Below, one piece after another: positions 11,262 through 19,349 of a stretch of 64,000 nucleotides of DNA. Every line of letters starts with the position of its first letter. Position 1 is the first letter of the stretch. Both the position numbers and the translations under genes were made by a program. This DNA is from Streptomyces endophytica (GTDB taxonomy: Bacteria > Actinomycetota > Actinomycetes > Streptomycetales > Streptomycetaceae). The stretch is from positions 4,092,001-4,156,000 of the forward strand of contig NZ_CP110636.1 in assembly GCF_026153355.1 (NCBI RefSeq), in the 5' to 3' direction. Below the pieces are notes generated by a model that had not been told where the DNA came from, made no database searches, and saw only the letters and a program-made list of their open reading frames with translations.

Positions 11262-12699
11262 TCAGGCGGGCGCCGGAGGCGGTGGGCTGCGCCGTGGGCG
11301 GACGGGCAGCGGGGGCGCCTCCCAGTCCGCGGTGCCGGTGACCGGACGGGTCCGGGCCGTGTCCCGCAGCATCGCGAGGGCGGCCGGGCCGCGCAGGAAC
11401 GGTGCCGGACGCGGGCCCGGTGACGGCGTCGACATAGGCGCGGCAGACGGTGGTCCGGCGGCGGCGGGGGAGTGGCCGGGCACACCGATGGCCACGGACC
11501 AGAGCTCGTCGACGAGGCGTCCGATGGTGCGCTGGACCCTCCGGGCGAGCGCCGGATCGTCCATGCCGTACCGGGCCAGTGCCTCGCGCAGTGCGGTGGC
11601 GCCGTGGGCGGCGAGCGACAGGCCCTGGCCGAAATCGGGGCTGAGCGCGGCCACCGCACCGCCGAGCGCGGAGGAATCCCGAGGGCCAGGACGGCAGTTG
11701 TTCGTAGCGCCACCGCCGGTTGACGGTGTCGCGGGACAGCCGCACCTCGCTCAGCGGCTCGGCGTCGGCGATGAGGTCACCGATGCGGGGATCTCCCGCG
11801 CGCCGGGCGAACGGCACGAACCGGCCGGCGTGCTGGGTCGGCCGGTCCTCGCCGGTGCCGGTGAGGGTGACCAGCCAGCGGCCGCCCTCGATCGGCACCA
11901 GCGTCGCGGTCCGCTCCGGGACGGCCCGTACCGGGAGGGTACGTCCGGCCGCGGCGCGGGCGGCGCCGGAAGGGCCGGGCGGCGGCACGGTGAGGCCCGA
12001 ACGGGAGGTGAGCACCGGGAGGTTCTCGGCGCCCTCGGGAGCGCGGAAGATCCGGGTCGCCGAGACGATCGCGGAGTCCGCGCGGTCCTCGCCCACCCGC
12101 GGCAGTCCCAGGGCGGCGAGCCGCGCCCGGCTGGTGGAGTGGCGGCCGGTGGCGTCGACGACCAGGTCGGCGTCGAGCCGATACGTTTCACCGGTCGTGG
12201 TGTCGCGGACCCGCACCCCGGTGACGTGCTCCGCGGTGCCGGTCAGCTCCTCCGCTTCGGTGCCGTCGACGACGGCGACCCCGGGGCGGGCCGGCACCTG
12301 CTGCCGGATGACCCGGTCGAGCAGATCGCGGGAACAGGCGATCAGATGCGGCGGACCGTGCCGGTCCGGCCGGCCCAGGGAAGCGCGACCGGCCAGTTCC
12401 GCCGGCACCGGGACCCGGCGGGCGCCCTCCGCCAGCCAGCGCTCGACACTGCCGGGTACCAGGGCCTCGACCATCCGGGCGCCGTGCGCGGCGAGCAGAT
12501 GGGCGTGCCGGGCGTGCGGCAGGTCGGTCGGCAGCGCCGGGGTCCGCGGCAGCCGCTCCCGCTCGACGACGATGACCTCGGCGTACTCGGACAGCGCGGC
12601 CGCGGCGAGCATGCCCGTGAAGCCGCCGCCGAGCACCACGGCGAGGTAGGGGTGGGTGAACTGCAGCCCGCTGCCGGGCGTACTGCTCGAGGCGTTCAT
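11262..12699 (-). pseudogene. FAD-dependent oxidoreductase/monooxygenase (frameshifted in its C-terminal third)
   Basis: ATG at 12699 begins MNASSSTPGSGLQF. The Rossmann dinucleotide fold VVLGGGFTGMLAAAALSEYA (GxGxxG form, residues ~17-36) is followed by an acidic VERER. LVVDATGRHSTSRARLAALG is the FAD-hydroxylase DG-type motif. The N-terminal 300 residues are uninterrupted. After ERLPSWPSGFLA the frame is lost near 11690 and resumes as ALGGAVAALSPDFGQGLSLAAHG, the FAD-ribityl GD(A)xxxxxPxxGxG-like region. Further compensated shifts lie near 11430-11450 (CRAYVDAVTGPAS versus APFLRGPAALAMLRDTART). Stop at 11262. Substrate unknown. Confidence 0.65.
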
Positions 12700-12971
12700 G
12701 GGCAGTCCCGTTCTCGTCGGCGGCGCACGGTCCCCCGGCGGGGGCGGGACACGTCCAGATAGAGCGGTGCCGCGTATGGCCGGGAGTGGCGGCGTGCGGC
12801 GGCGATGACGGCATCCGTGGCAGCCGCGACGGTGGCCGTCAGCGAGGGCGGCAAGGACGCGGATGCGGTCCGCAGCAGGCGGAGAGGTGCCGGTGGAAGT
12901 GGCAGTGCGCGTTGTGGGTCCCGGCAGGCCGGCGCGTACGCCGGCCTGCCGCCCCCCGATTTCCCCATCAT
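12696..12971 (-). CDS. Possible small protein coupled to the FAD oxidoreductase
   Basis: Open frame of 91 codons beginning MMGKSGGGRPAYAPACRDP. Its TGA overlaps the ATG of the FAD oxidoreductase (ATGA), the usual sign of translational coupling. It has an Ala/Arg-rich helix (SLTATVAAATDAVIAAARRH). I do not recognise a family, and chance open frames are common at this GC content. It could instead be leader sequence. Confidence 0.25.
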   Translation of the reverse strand: MMGKSGGGRPAYAPACRDPQRALPLPPAPLRLLRTASASLPPSLTATVAAATDAVIAAARRHSRPYAAPLYLDVSRPRRGTVRRRRERDCP

Positions 12972-13422
12972 GATTCCCCCTCAGGCCGTGCCCGCGCTGC
13001 CCTGCACGCGGCCATGCCCTCCGCCACCCGCCCGTATCACCGGGTGCGGTGGGCGAGCGGCACTGCCTCGCGGAGCGCGCTCGGCCCCAGGGGACGCGGC
13101 CGTCACAAGTGGTCAACGGCGGACACAATTCGGGATCGTAGGCGGCGGCGATCACTTCCGGTAGCCGACTTTGAGCGAGGGATGCGAGGCAGCCATCTCG
13201 GCCATACCGCTGGGTAGATCTGCTGCAAAACGGCGCAATCGGTAGAAAATGCTCCGGCCGTTTCTCGCGTCGCGAGAAAGCAGGCGGGAAAATCTCGTCA
13301 GGAGAAGGGCAACGGCAGGCCGAACCTCTCATGGTTGGCGCGAAATGATCGGGTATCCGCCCGACAACGACCGCCCCGCCTACCCTGTGCGGGCACCGCA
13401 CTTGTGAACCTGAGGGAGAGTC
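12972..13422. other. Intergenic region between FAD oxidoreductase and quinone oxidoreductase
   Basis: About 450 nt without a supportable gene. GC content drops at 13205-13310. The only clear element is a near-perfect palindrome at 13261-13279. GAGGGAGAG just before 13423 is the ribosome site of the next gene. Confidence 0.5.
13261..13279. promoter_or_regulatory. 19-nt palindrome, candidate operator
   Basis: TTTCTCGCG and CGCGAGAAA are exact reverse complements separated by one base. A one-base centre cannot form an RNA loop, so a dimeric regulator site is more likely than a terminator. It lies 143 nt upstream of the quinone oxidoreductase. The cognate regulator is unknown; the IclR gene downstream is a candidate only by proximity. 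Confidence 0.5.
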
Positions 13423-14367
13423 GTGCGCGCGATTGTGATGCGAGAATTCGGCGGTCCGGACGTGCTGCGGCTGGAGGACGTGCCCGAGCCCGCACCCCGC
13501 GGCGGCCACTCGCTGGTCCAGGTGACCCTGGCCGGTGTCAACTACGCGGACGTGCACGTCCGGGGGGACTCCTACCTCGCCCCCGTGGAGCTGCCCTACA
13601 CACCCGGCAACGAGGTCGTGGGGACCGTGGACGGCGGCCGCCGGGTCGTCGGACTGTGCCGCGGCGGGGGCTACGCGGAACAGGCCCTGCTGCACCGCCG
13701 CGTCACCTGGGACGTGCCCGACGCCATCAGCGACGAACAGGCCGTCGCGCTGGCCCTCCAGGGCAACAGTGCCTGGCACCTGCTCTTCACCGTACTGCGG
13801 ATCACCAAGGGCGAGACCCTCGTCGTGCCGGCCGCGGCCGGCGGCGTCGGCTCGCTGGCCGTCCAGCTCGCCGCGCACGCCGGGGCCAGGGTCATCGGCC
13901 TCGCCGGCTCGCCCGAGAAGCGCGAACTGGCCGCGAAACTGGGCGCCGACGCCGTCGTCGACTCGCACGCCGACGACCTGACGGAGCGCATCCTGGACGC
14001 CGCCGGCGGCCCCGTCGACGCCGCTCTGGAGATGACCGGCGGCGCCACCTTCACCCGCACCCTCGCCGCCGTCGCACCGCGCGGCCGGCTCGCCGTCTAC
14101 GGCTTCGCCGGCGGCGACCTGGCGAACGTGCCGACCCGGGACCTGATGGAGCGCTCCCTGAGCGTTTCCGGCTTCTGGCTGCCGCAGCTCTACGCGGACC
14201 GTACGGCACTGCCGACGTCCATGCGGGCGCTGTTCGACGCCGTCGCCGACGGCACCCTCCAGCCGCTCACCGGCGCCGCCTACCCGCTCGGCGAGGCCGC
14301 CCGGGCGCACCACGACCTCGCCGCCCGCACACCGACCGGGAAGCTCGCCCTCGACGTCGCCCGATAA
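13423..14367 (+). CDS. NADPH:quinone oxidoreductase-type MDR enzyme
   Basis: Uninterrupted 314-residue protein. GTG start behind GAGGGAGAG. MRAIVMREFGGPDVLRLEDVP and GVNYADVHVRGDSY are typical of the zinc-free quinone oxidoreductase branch of the medium-chain dehydrogenases. No structural zinc cysteine cluster is present. PYTPGNEVVGTVDGGRRVVG follows. The Rossmann site VVPAAAGGVGSLAVQLAA (AxxGGVG) binds NADPH, and the C-terminus LAARTPTGKLALDV is the usual end of the family. It probably reduces quinones or enones in the cytoplasm. A stem-loop at 14404-14421 ends the unit. Confidence 0.88.
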   Translation: MRAIVMREFGGPDVLRLEDVPEPAPRGGHSLVQVTLAGVNYADVHVRGDSYLAPVELPYTPGNEVVGTVDGGRRVVGLCRGGGYAEQALLHRRVTWDVPDAISDEQAVALALQGNSAWHLLFTVLRITKGETLVVPAAAGGVGSLAVQLAAHAGARVIGLAGSPEKRELAAKLGADAVVDSHADDLTERILDAAGGPVDAALEMTGGATFTRTLAAVAPRGRLAVYGFAGGDLANVPTRDLMERSLSVSGFWLPQLYADRTALPTSMRALFDAVADGTLQPLTGAAYPLGEAARAHHDLAARTPTGKLALDVAR

Positions 14368-14403
14368 TGCGGGTAACCCGGGGCCACGGGCGGGCAGAAC
14401 GGC

Positions 14404-14421
14404 CCCGGGAGCACTCCCGGG
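14404..14421 (+). terminator. Stem-loop after the quinone oxidoreductase
   Basis: CCCGGGA (14404-14410) pairs with TCCCGGG (14415-14421) across a GCAC loop, 36 nt past the stop. There is no T-run, as is usual in Streptomyces terminators. Confidence 0.5.
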
Positions 14422-14526
14422 CGCCGACTGCCGGAGGGTGCGGCCGCGGGTGACGGGGGCGTCGGCTTCCACCGGACACGCCGGGCGCCTACGGGCGCGG
14501 AACACTGCCAGGGGAGAGAGCACACG

Positions 14527-15468
14527 ATGGGCAACAGCACCACAGCACCGGGTTCGCCGGCCGCGGCCGGCGCGTCGGCCTCCGCTTCGGGCACCGCCGT
14601 CACGACGCCGGGCCCCTCGGGGCGCAAGAACGGACGCCAGACGGCGAAGAACGGGTCCTCGGCGGGCACCCGGGCGTCGGGATCCAGCCATGCCGAGCGG
14701 GTCTTCCTCGTCCAGACCGCCTTCGCCGAACTCGGCGGATCGGCCCACGGCCCCGGCGAGATAGCCGAGTTCACCGGCCTGGACGACTCCGTCGTCTACC
14801 GCATCCTGCAGTCCGGCATCTACCAGCGCATCTTCGAACGGGTCGACCGCGGCCTGTACCGGCTGCGCACCTCCGCCGCCCAGCTCGCCTTCACCGCGCT
14901 CGACCACCGCCTCGACGGCACGGTCACCCAGACCGTGCTGCAGGAACTGCGGACCGCCACCGACGGCGGGCTGGCGTTCCTCTACATGGTGGCGCCCTTC
15001 TCCGGCGCCCAACGGCAGTGCGTCGACATGGCCGTCGGCGACTCCGACCTGGCCGAACTCGGCATGACGCCGCGCGATGTGCTGTCCGTGACGCGCTCCC
15101 TGCGCACCGGCGCCTCCGGGCGGACGATCCTGGCCTACCTGCCGGAGGTGCTCCAGCAGCGGGTCCTGGCCGAGCCCGTACCGGACCAGGCCGGACCGGG
15201 CGTCTACCGGGACAACGACGCGCTGGCGGCCTCCCTCGCGGAGGTCCGCGACCTCGGCTACGCGCTCGGCTACGAGGAGTGCATGGCCGGATGGAACTCC
15301 TGCGCCGCGCCGATCATCTGGGACGGCTCCATCATGGGCGCGGTGCTCCTGCTCAAGCTCAAGTCCGTGATGCCGGTGGCCCCCGAGGACGTCATCGAGG
15401 CGACGAAGGAGGCGGCGGCCGAACTCAGCCGCTACGGCGCCGCCGGCCCGGACGCGGGCCAGGCCTGA
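14527..15468 (+). CDS. IclR-type transcriptional regulator
   Basis: 313 residues. ATG behind GGGGAGAG. The first ~55 residues are a disordered Ala/Ser/Gly-rich extension. A winged helix-turn-helix follows (SSHAERVFLVQTAFAELGG, GPGEIAEFTGLDDSVVYRILQ, ERVDRGLYRL). The remainder is the IclR effector domain, with LAFLYMVAPFSGAQRQCVDM and the late SCAAPIIWDGSIMGAVLLLK block. IclR proteins bind small metabolites and repress or activate neighbouring genes. The target is not shown. Confidence 0.82.
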   Translation: MGNSTTAPGSPAAAGASASASGTAVTTPGPSGRKNGRQTAKNGSSAGTRASGSSHAERVFLVQTAFAELGGSAHGPGEIAEFTGLDDSVVYRILQSGIYQRIFERVDRGLYRLRTSAAQLAFTALDHRLDGTVTQTVLQELRTATDGGLAFLYMVAPFSGAQRQCVDMAVGDSDLAELGMTPRDVLSVTRSLRTGASGRTILAYLPEVLQQRVLAEPVPDQAGPGVYRDNDALAASLAEVRDLGYALGYEECMAGWNSCAAPIIWDGSIMGAVLLLKLKSVMPVAPEDVIEATKEAAAELSRYGAAGPDAGQA

Positions 15469-15511
15469 ACCGCGGCGCGACGGAACCACACCCGACACCC
15501 GAGGGGGACCG

Positions 15512-15960
15512 ATGGAAGCGGAGTTGGTGGCACTCGCCACGGCAGGGGCGACCACGCTCGTACAGCAGATGGCGACGGAGGGCTGGGGCACCGTGCGGCG
15601 CCGCATGGCGGCCTTCCTCGCCCGCCGCCGGGGCGCTGGGGACGCGGCCGCGCTGGAGGGCGAGCTGGACGACTCGCGCGCCGATCTCGTCGCCGCGCAG
15701 GAGGAGGGCGACCGGGACGGGGTGGCGGGCGTGACCGCGGCCTGGCGGCTGCGGCTGCGACGGCTGCTGAGCGAGGACCCGGCCGCCGCGGCCGAACTCC
15801 GCGCCCTGCTCGACGAGGTCGCGCCGGCACCGGACCGCGGAACCGTGTGGCACGTGCACAACAACATCAGCGGCGGGGTCAACGGCACCGTCGTCCAGGC
15901 CGGCTTCGTCTCCGAGGTCCGCAACTCCCCCTCCCGCCCGCCGGGCCGCTCCCCGGCTGA
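15512..15960 (+). CDS. Small helical protein ending in an RHIM-like (BASS3-type) amyloid signalling motif
   Basis: ATG at 15512 (GAGGGGGACCG upstream). Residues 1-105 are helical (MEAELVALATAGATTLVQQM, WRLRLRRLLSEDPAAAAELR), a family common in Streptomyces. Residues 116-133 read HNNISGGVNGTVVQAGFV. They have the N-x-I-S-G-G ... V-V-Q-A-G pattern of bacterial amyloid signalling sequences related to the RHIM core (V/I-Q-x-G). The frame has no nearby stop. A stop (TGA, 15958-15960) lies in the next frame after the Pro-rich tail, so one base is probably missing around 15925-15955. No NLR-type sensor gene is adjacent. Function inferred: assembly by amyloid templating. Confidence 0.55.
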
Positions 15961-16001
15961 CCCCGCGCGCACCGCGCCCCGCCGCCCGGCACAATGGCGG
16001 G

Positions 16002-16640
16002 GTGCGGCTCGAAGCGATCACCTGGGAACGGCTCACCGACGCGCTCGCCGAGCGGATCCTCACCACGGAGGCCGAGGACGGCAGCCCCTGGCGGAGAGTG
16101 GCCCTCGACGGAGCGCCCGCCGCCGCACCCGGCGACCTCGCCGAACGGCTCGCCGAGGCGCTGCGGCTCCGCGGGCGGGCGGTGCACACGGCCGGCGCCT
16201 TCGGCTTCCTGCGCCCCGCCTCGCTGCGGCTCGAATACGGCCGGGAGGACCCCGACGCCTACCACGACGAGTGGTTCGACCGGCAGGCGCTGTGGCGCGA
16301 GGTCTTCCAGCCGCTCGACCCGGGCGGCACCGGTCGCGTCCTCCCGGACCTCTGGGACCCGGTGGCCGACCGGGCCACCCGCAGCGCGTACGTGACGCTG
16401 CCGCCCGGTGGCGTCCTGCTGCTGCACGGTCCCCTCCTGCTCGGTCACTGGTTCCCCTTCGATCTCACCGTCCACCTCACGCTGTCACCGGCCGCGCTCG
16501 CCCGCCGCACCCCGCCGCACGAGCACTGGACGCTGCCCGCCTTCGCGCGCTACGAGGCCGAGACCCGGCCCGAGGAGGCCGCGGACATCGTCGTACGGGC
16601 CGACGACCCGCGCCGGCCGGCCTGGAGCGGGCCCGCCTGA
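16002..16640 (+). CDS. Uridine-kinase-like protein with a degenerate P-loop
   Basis: 212 residues from GTG at 16002. It resembles streptomycete 'uridine kinase' proteins: WRRVALDGAPAAAPGDLAERLAEAL where Walker A should be, FGFLRPASLRLEYGREDPDAYHDEWFD, GTGRVLPDLWDPVADRATR, GGVLLLHGPLLLGHWFPFDLTVHL (Walker B/lid region) and FARYEAETRPEEAADIVVRADDP. The expected GxxGxGK(S/T) is absent (DGAPAAAPGD), so phosphoryl transfer is doubtful. It may be a nucleotide-binding pseudokinase. It faces the WGR gene tail to tail. Confidence 0.7.
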   Translation: MRLEAITWERLTDALAERILTTEAEDGSPWRRVALDGAPAAAPGDLAERLAEALRLRGRAVHTAGAFGFLRPASLRLEYGREDPDAYHDEWFDRQALWREVFQPLDPGGTGRVLPDLWDPVADRATRSAYVTLPPGGVLLLHGPLLLGHWFPFDLTVHLTLSPAALARRTPPHEHWTLPAFARYEAETRPEEAADIVVRADDPRRPAWSGPA

Positions 16641-16669
16641 TCCGGCGGCCGCGGAACGGTCCGGCGGCC

Positions 16670-18100
16670 TCAGACCAGCTGTCGGATCTCGCCGCGGACG
16701 CGGTAGAACCCGCCCGCGGCCGCCGACAGGTCGTCGACGACATACCGCACCCCGGGCCGGCGTATGTGCCGCGGGAACTGGACGTTCCAGGACGGCTCAT
16801 AGCCCTCGGAGACCACATGGACCCGCAGCCGGCCGCCCTCCTGCACACACTCCACCACGACCCCCGAGGCGGCCGCGGACGCCACCGTCCGCACCGTGGC
16901 CGAGGGCGTGTACGTCGGCAGCGCGGCGGCCGACTTCACGTCCCGGGCCACCGGCACCGTGCCCGCCCGGGCGGCGGCGACCGCCGCCTCGCTCGCGTCC
17001 ACGCACACCAGCGACCCGTCGGTGGTGACCATGTACAACTTCTCGTCCAGATACTGCATCGACAGCGCCGAACCCCCGCCCGTGCCCAGCTTCCACAGGC
17101 GGGTGCCGTCGGCGGCGAAGCAGTACACCGAGGAGGCCGAGTCGCCGGCGAAGACGTAACGGCCGCCCGGTGCCGTCGCGCAGGAGTAGACGACCGTGTC
17201 GCAGGCGTACGTCGCCTCCAGCGCACCGGAGTCCTTCGCCAGCCGCTGGACCACCCGCCGGTCGGTACCGGCGTACACCGAGTCGTCCTCCTGCCAGCCG
17301 AACAGCACCGCGCCCTGGGTCGGCGTGTGCCACAACTCGCCGCTGCCGTCGGCCAGGTAGGCCGTCACGCCACGCCGGTGGCCGTGGTAGACGGCGCGCT
17401 CGTCCCGCCGCACCATCCAGGCGTGGTCACCGGTGCTGCGCCGCGACCACTGGTACTCGTCCTCGTGGTCGATGACCGTCAGACCGCCGCTGCGGTCCGC
17501 GACGTTGAGGATGCCCTCGCGGATGTCCAGCCAGAAGATGTCGACGTCGGGGGCGATGCCGTAGGCGGCGAAGGGGAGTTTCGAGGAGAGGTCGTAGACC
17601 GTGCCGTCGTCACAGCCGGCGTAGATCCAGAAGTCGTCCGCCACCAGGCACTTGACGCCGTCGGGCAGCCGGTAGTGCGCCAGCACCTCGCCGTCGTGGC
17701 CGAGCGCGTGCACATCGCCGTTCTGGTTGCCGACCCAGGCGCGGTCCTCGTCGATGTGGATGCCGAACGCCGCGGCTCCGGTGCGGAACCGCCACAGCAC
17801 CGGCGCGACCGCGCGGGCCGTCGACGGCGCCGAGGACACCTGGCGGCGCGTCACCGGGCGGGCGGTGCGCTGCCCCTGGACGGCCGGGGCGTAGCCCTTG
17901 CGGACCTTCTCGCCGATCTTCTTCGCCGCCGCGGCCTGGGCCTTCTCCCGCGTCGGGAAGGTCGAGGTCTGCCGCTGGCCGGCCGCGCCGATCCGGCCGT
18001 AGCGCACCGAGACGACCGTGTCCCGCACCGTCACCTCGTAGAACTTGTGGGCGCCGCCGCCCTCTTGGGACAGTTCCAGGTACGTCGTGGTCTCGGACAT
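16670..18100 (-). CDS. WGR-domain protein with PQQ/WD-like beta-propeller, DNA-damage promoter
   Basis: 476 residues, uninterrupted. ATG at 18100 follows GGGAGGGGAG. Residues 1-75 form a WGR domain (TYLELSQEGGGAHKFYEVTV, SVRYGRIGAAGQRQTSTFPT, EKAQAAAAKKIGEKVRKGY). WGR is a nucleic-acid-binding module found in DNA-damage PARPs and MolR-type proteins. Residues ~100-400 form a propeller of repeated strands ending in W/Y (AAFGIHIDEDRAWVGNQNGD, YAGCDDGTVYDLSSKL, VYAGTDRRVVQRLAKDSG, YVFAGDSASSVYCFAADGT, YMVTTDGSLVCVDASE). No signal peptide, so cytoplasmic. A perfect PafBC-type promoter lies 48 nt upstream. Inferred role: damage-induced DNA-associated scaffold. Confidence 0.85.
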   Translation of the reverse strand: MSETTTYLELSQEGGGAHKFYEVTVRDTVVSVRYGRIGAAGQRQTSTFPTREKAQAAAAKKIGEKVRKGYAPAVQGQRTARPVTRRQVSSAPSTARAVAPVLWRFRTGAAAFGIHIDEDRAWVGNQNGDVHALGHDGEVLAHYRLPDGVKCLVADDFWIYAGCDDGTVYDLSSKLPFAAYGIAPDVDIFWLDIREGILNVADRSGGLTVIDHEDEYQWSRRSTGDHAWMVRRDERAVYHGHRRGVTAYLADGSGELWHTPTQGAVLFGWQEDDSVYAGTDRRVVQRLAKDSGALEATYACDTVVYSCATAPGGRYVFAGDSASSVYCFAADGTRLWKLGTGGGSALSMQYLDEKLYMVTTDGSLVCVDASEAAVAAARAGTVPVARDVKSAAALPTYTPSATVRTVASAAASGVVVECVQEGGRLRVHVVSEGYEPSWNVQFPRHIRRPGVRYVVDDLSAAAGGFYRVRGEIRQLV

Positions 18101-18148
18101 GATGCTCCCCTCCCGGGCGGCCCCGACGGCCGTCCCCCGCTGTGAAAA

Positions 18149-18171
18149 ACCGTACGGCCGACCACTGACAA
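18149..18171 (-). promoter_or_regulatory. PafBC-type DNA-damage promoter of the WGR gene
   Basis: Read on the minus strand: TTGTCAGTG (18171-18163), 8 nt, TACGGT (18154-18149). This is an exact match to TTGTCRGTG-N8-TANNNT, the actinobacterial RecA/LexA-independent damage promoter. The -10 ends 48 nt before the ATG, so unlike the other sites here the transcript carries a leader with a ribosome site. Confidence 0.85.
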
Positions 18172-18203
18172 CGGGCCGTGGAGCGCGGCCCGGGGCCGCT
18201 GAA

Positions 18204-18219
18204 CGCCCTGCTCAGGGCG
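18204..18219. promoter_or_regulatory. Palindrome before the PemK/MazF gene
   Basis: CGCCCTG and CAGGGCG flank a 2-nt centre, 17 nt upstream of the GTG start. It is consistent with an operator for autoregulation, but could be chance at this GC content. Confidence 0.3.
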
Positions 18220-18236
18220 GCGGTTAGCGTGGGGGC

Positions 18237-18707
18237 GTGACCTCTTCCTTCACCGCATCAGACCCCTCCGGCGCGGCCGACGCGCTGCCCGGCAGCCAGG
18301 GGCCCACCGCAACCGTGGAAGCCCGGCCGGGCTCCGTCGGCACCGTCAGGATGACCTACGCGCCCGACCCGGACGGCGACCCGGACCCGGGCGAGATCGT
18401 CTGGACCTGGGTGCCCTACGAGGAGAACGACGGCCGGGGCAAGGACCGGCCGGTGCTGGTCGTCGCCCGGGAGACCGGCGGCACGCTGCTGGCGGTCCAG
18501 CTGTCCAGCAAGCGGCACAGCAACGACCGGGAGTGGGTGGCCATAGGCGCGGGCCCCTGGGACCGCGCCGGCCGCGACTCCTGGGTGGCGCTCGACCGGG
18601 TCCTTCGGGTGCACCCGGAGGGCATGCGGCGCGAGGCGTGTGCCCTGGACCGGGGCCGCTTCAACCTCGTCGCCAACCGGCTGCGGGAGTTCCACGGCTG
18701 GCGCTGA
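18237..18707 (+). CDS. PemK/MazF-family toxin-like protein, no antitoxin gene
   Basis: 156 residues from GTG at 18237. Residues 1-50 are a disordered extension. The core starts at PDPGEIVWTWVPYEENDGRGKDRPVLVVARE, the P-G-x-I/V-x-W ... K-x-R-P-V-L-V signature of PemK/MazF endoribonucleases. It continues LLAVQLSSKRHSNDREWVAIG and SWVALDRVLRVHPEGMRREACALDRGRF, the typical end (D-x-x-x ... L). MazF toxins cut RNA. No small antitoxin gene precedes or follows, so it is either an orphan, a detoxified member, or controlled elsewhere. Confidence 0.78.
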   Translation: MTSSFTASDPSGAADALPGSQGPTATVEARPGSVGTVRMTYAPDPDGDPDPGEIVWTWVPYEENDGRGKDRPVLVVARETGGTLLAVQLSSKRHSNDREWVAIGAGPWDRAGRDSWVALDRVLRVHPEGMRREACALDRGRFNLVANRLREFHGWR

Positions 18708-18728
18708 ACGGCCGGGGCCAGGGCGGCG

Positions 18729-19271
18729 TCAGGCGTCCGCCAGCGCCAGGAGCTTGGTGACGGTGTTCCAGTTGCGGGCGGTGGCCGTCACCCCGAGCGG
18801 GGTGCGGCTCACCAGCGCCGCGAGCTTGGAGCGGCCGATGCCGTCCGGGCACCACAGGTACAGTTCGCGTCCGGCCAGCCGGAACCGGTCGGGCGCGAAC
18901 GCCGCCTGGTCGATCGCGTTCAGCCGCGAGGTGTCGGCCGGCACCTCCGACAGGAACGTCAGGTGCAGGCTCCTGGGCTCCGCCACGGCCTGCGGAAACG
19001 GGTTCGCGGCGACCGCGGCGGCCAGCTCGTCACGGGTCCGCACGACCACCGGCACATTGAGGCCGAGCTCGGCGGCGATCCGGTCCTCGATCCGCCGGGC
19101 CGTCTCGCCGGGCGGGGTGCCCGGATCGGCGAAGACGAGATTGCCGGTCTGCAGCAGCACGGTGACGTCCTTCAGCCCCAGCGCCTCCGCCAGCTCCCGC
19201 TGCCGGGCCTTGGGGAAGGAGTTGTGGCCTCCGACGTTGATGCCGCGGAGCAGGGCGATCTGACGGGACAT
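18729..19271 (-). CDS. DUF1697-family protein
   Basis: 180 residues: MSRQIALLRGINVGGHNSFP at the start, then LKDVTVLLQTGNLVFADPG, ANPFPQAVAEPRSLHLTFLS, LYLWCPDGIGRSKLAALVSR and a C-terminal TARNWNTVTKLLALA. All are hallmarks of DUF1697, a widespread cytoplasmic family of unknown function. It lies 78 nt downstream of ogt on the same strand and may be read from the ogt damage promoter. Confidence 0.88.
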   Translation of the reverse strand: MSRQIALLRGINVGGHNSFPKARQRELAEALGLKDVTVLLQTGNLVFADPGTPPGETARRIEDRIAAELGLNVPVVVRTRDELAAAVAANPFPQAVAEPRSLHLTFLSEVPADTSRLNAIDQAAFAPDRFRLAGRELYLWCPDGIGRSKLAALVSRTPLGVTATARNWNTVTKLLALADA

Positions 19272-19349
19272 GGCACTGCCCTTCGGGGAGCCGGCCTCGA
19301 CGAGGACGGACGACGGCCGGTACCGGGAGCCGGAACCGGAGGGACGGGA

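Noticed and set aside
11146..15972. 1608-codon open frame on the minus strand
   Set aside because: Only its 5'-distal portion (about 11700-12699) is real, as part of the FAD oxidoreductase. The rest is the antisense of well-supported plus-strand genes, open because of high GC content.
15512..18145. 877-codon open frame on the plus strand
   Set aside because: Only the first ~149 codons have family support. The remainder runs through the kinase-like gene in another frame and antisense to the WGR gene.
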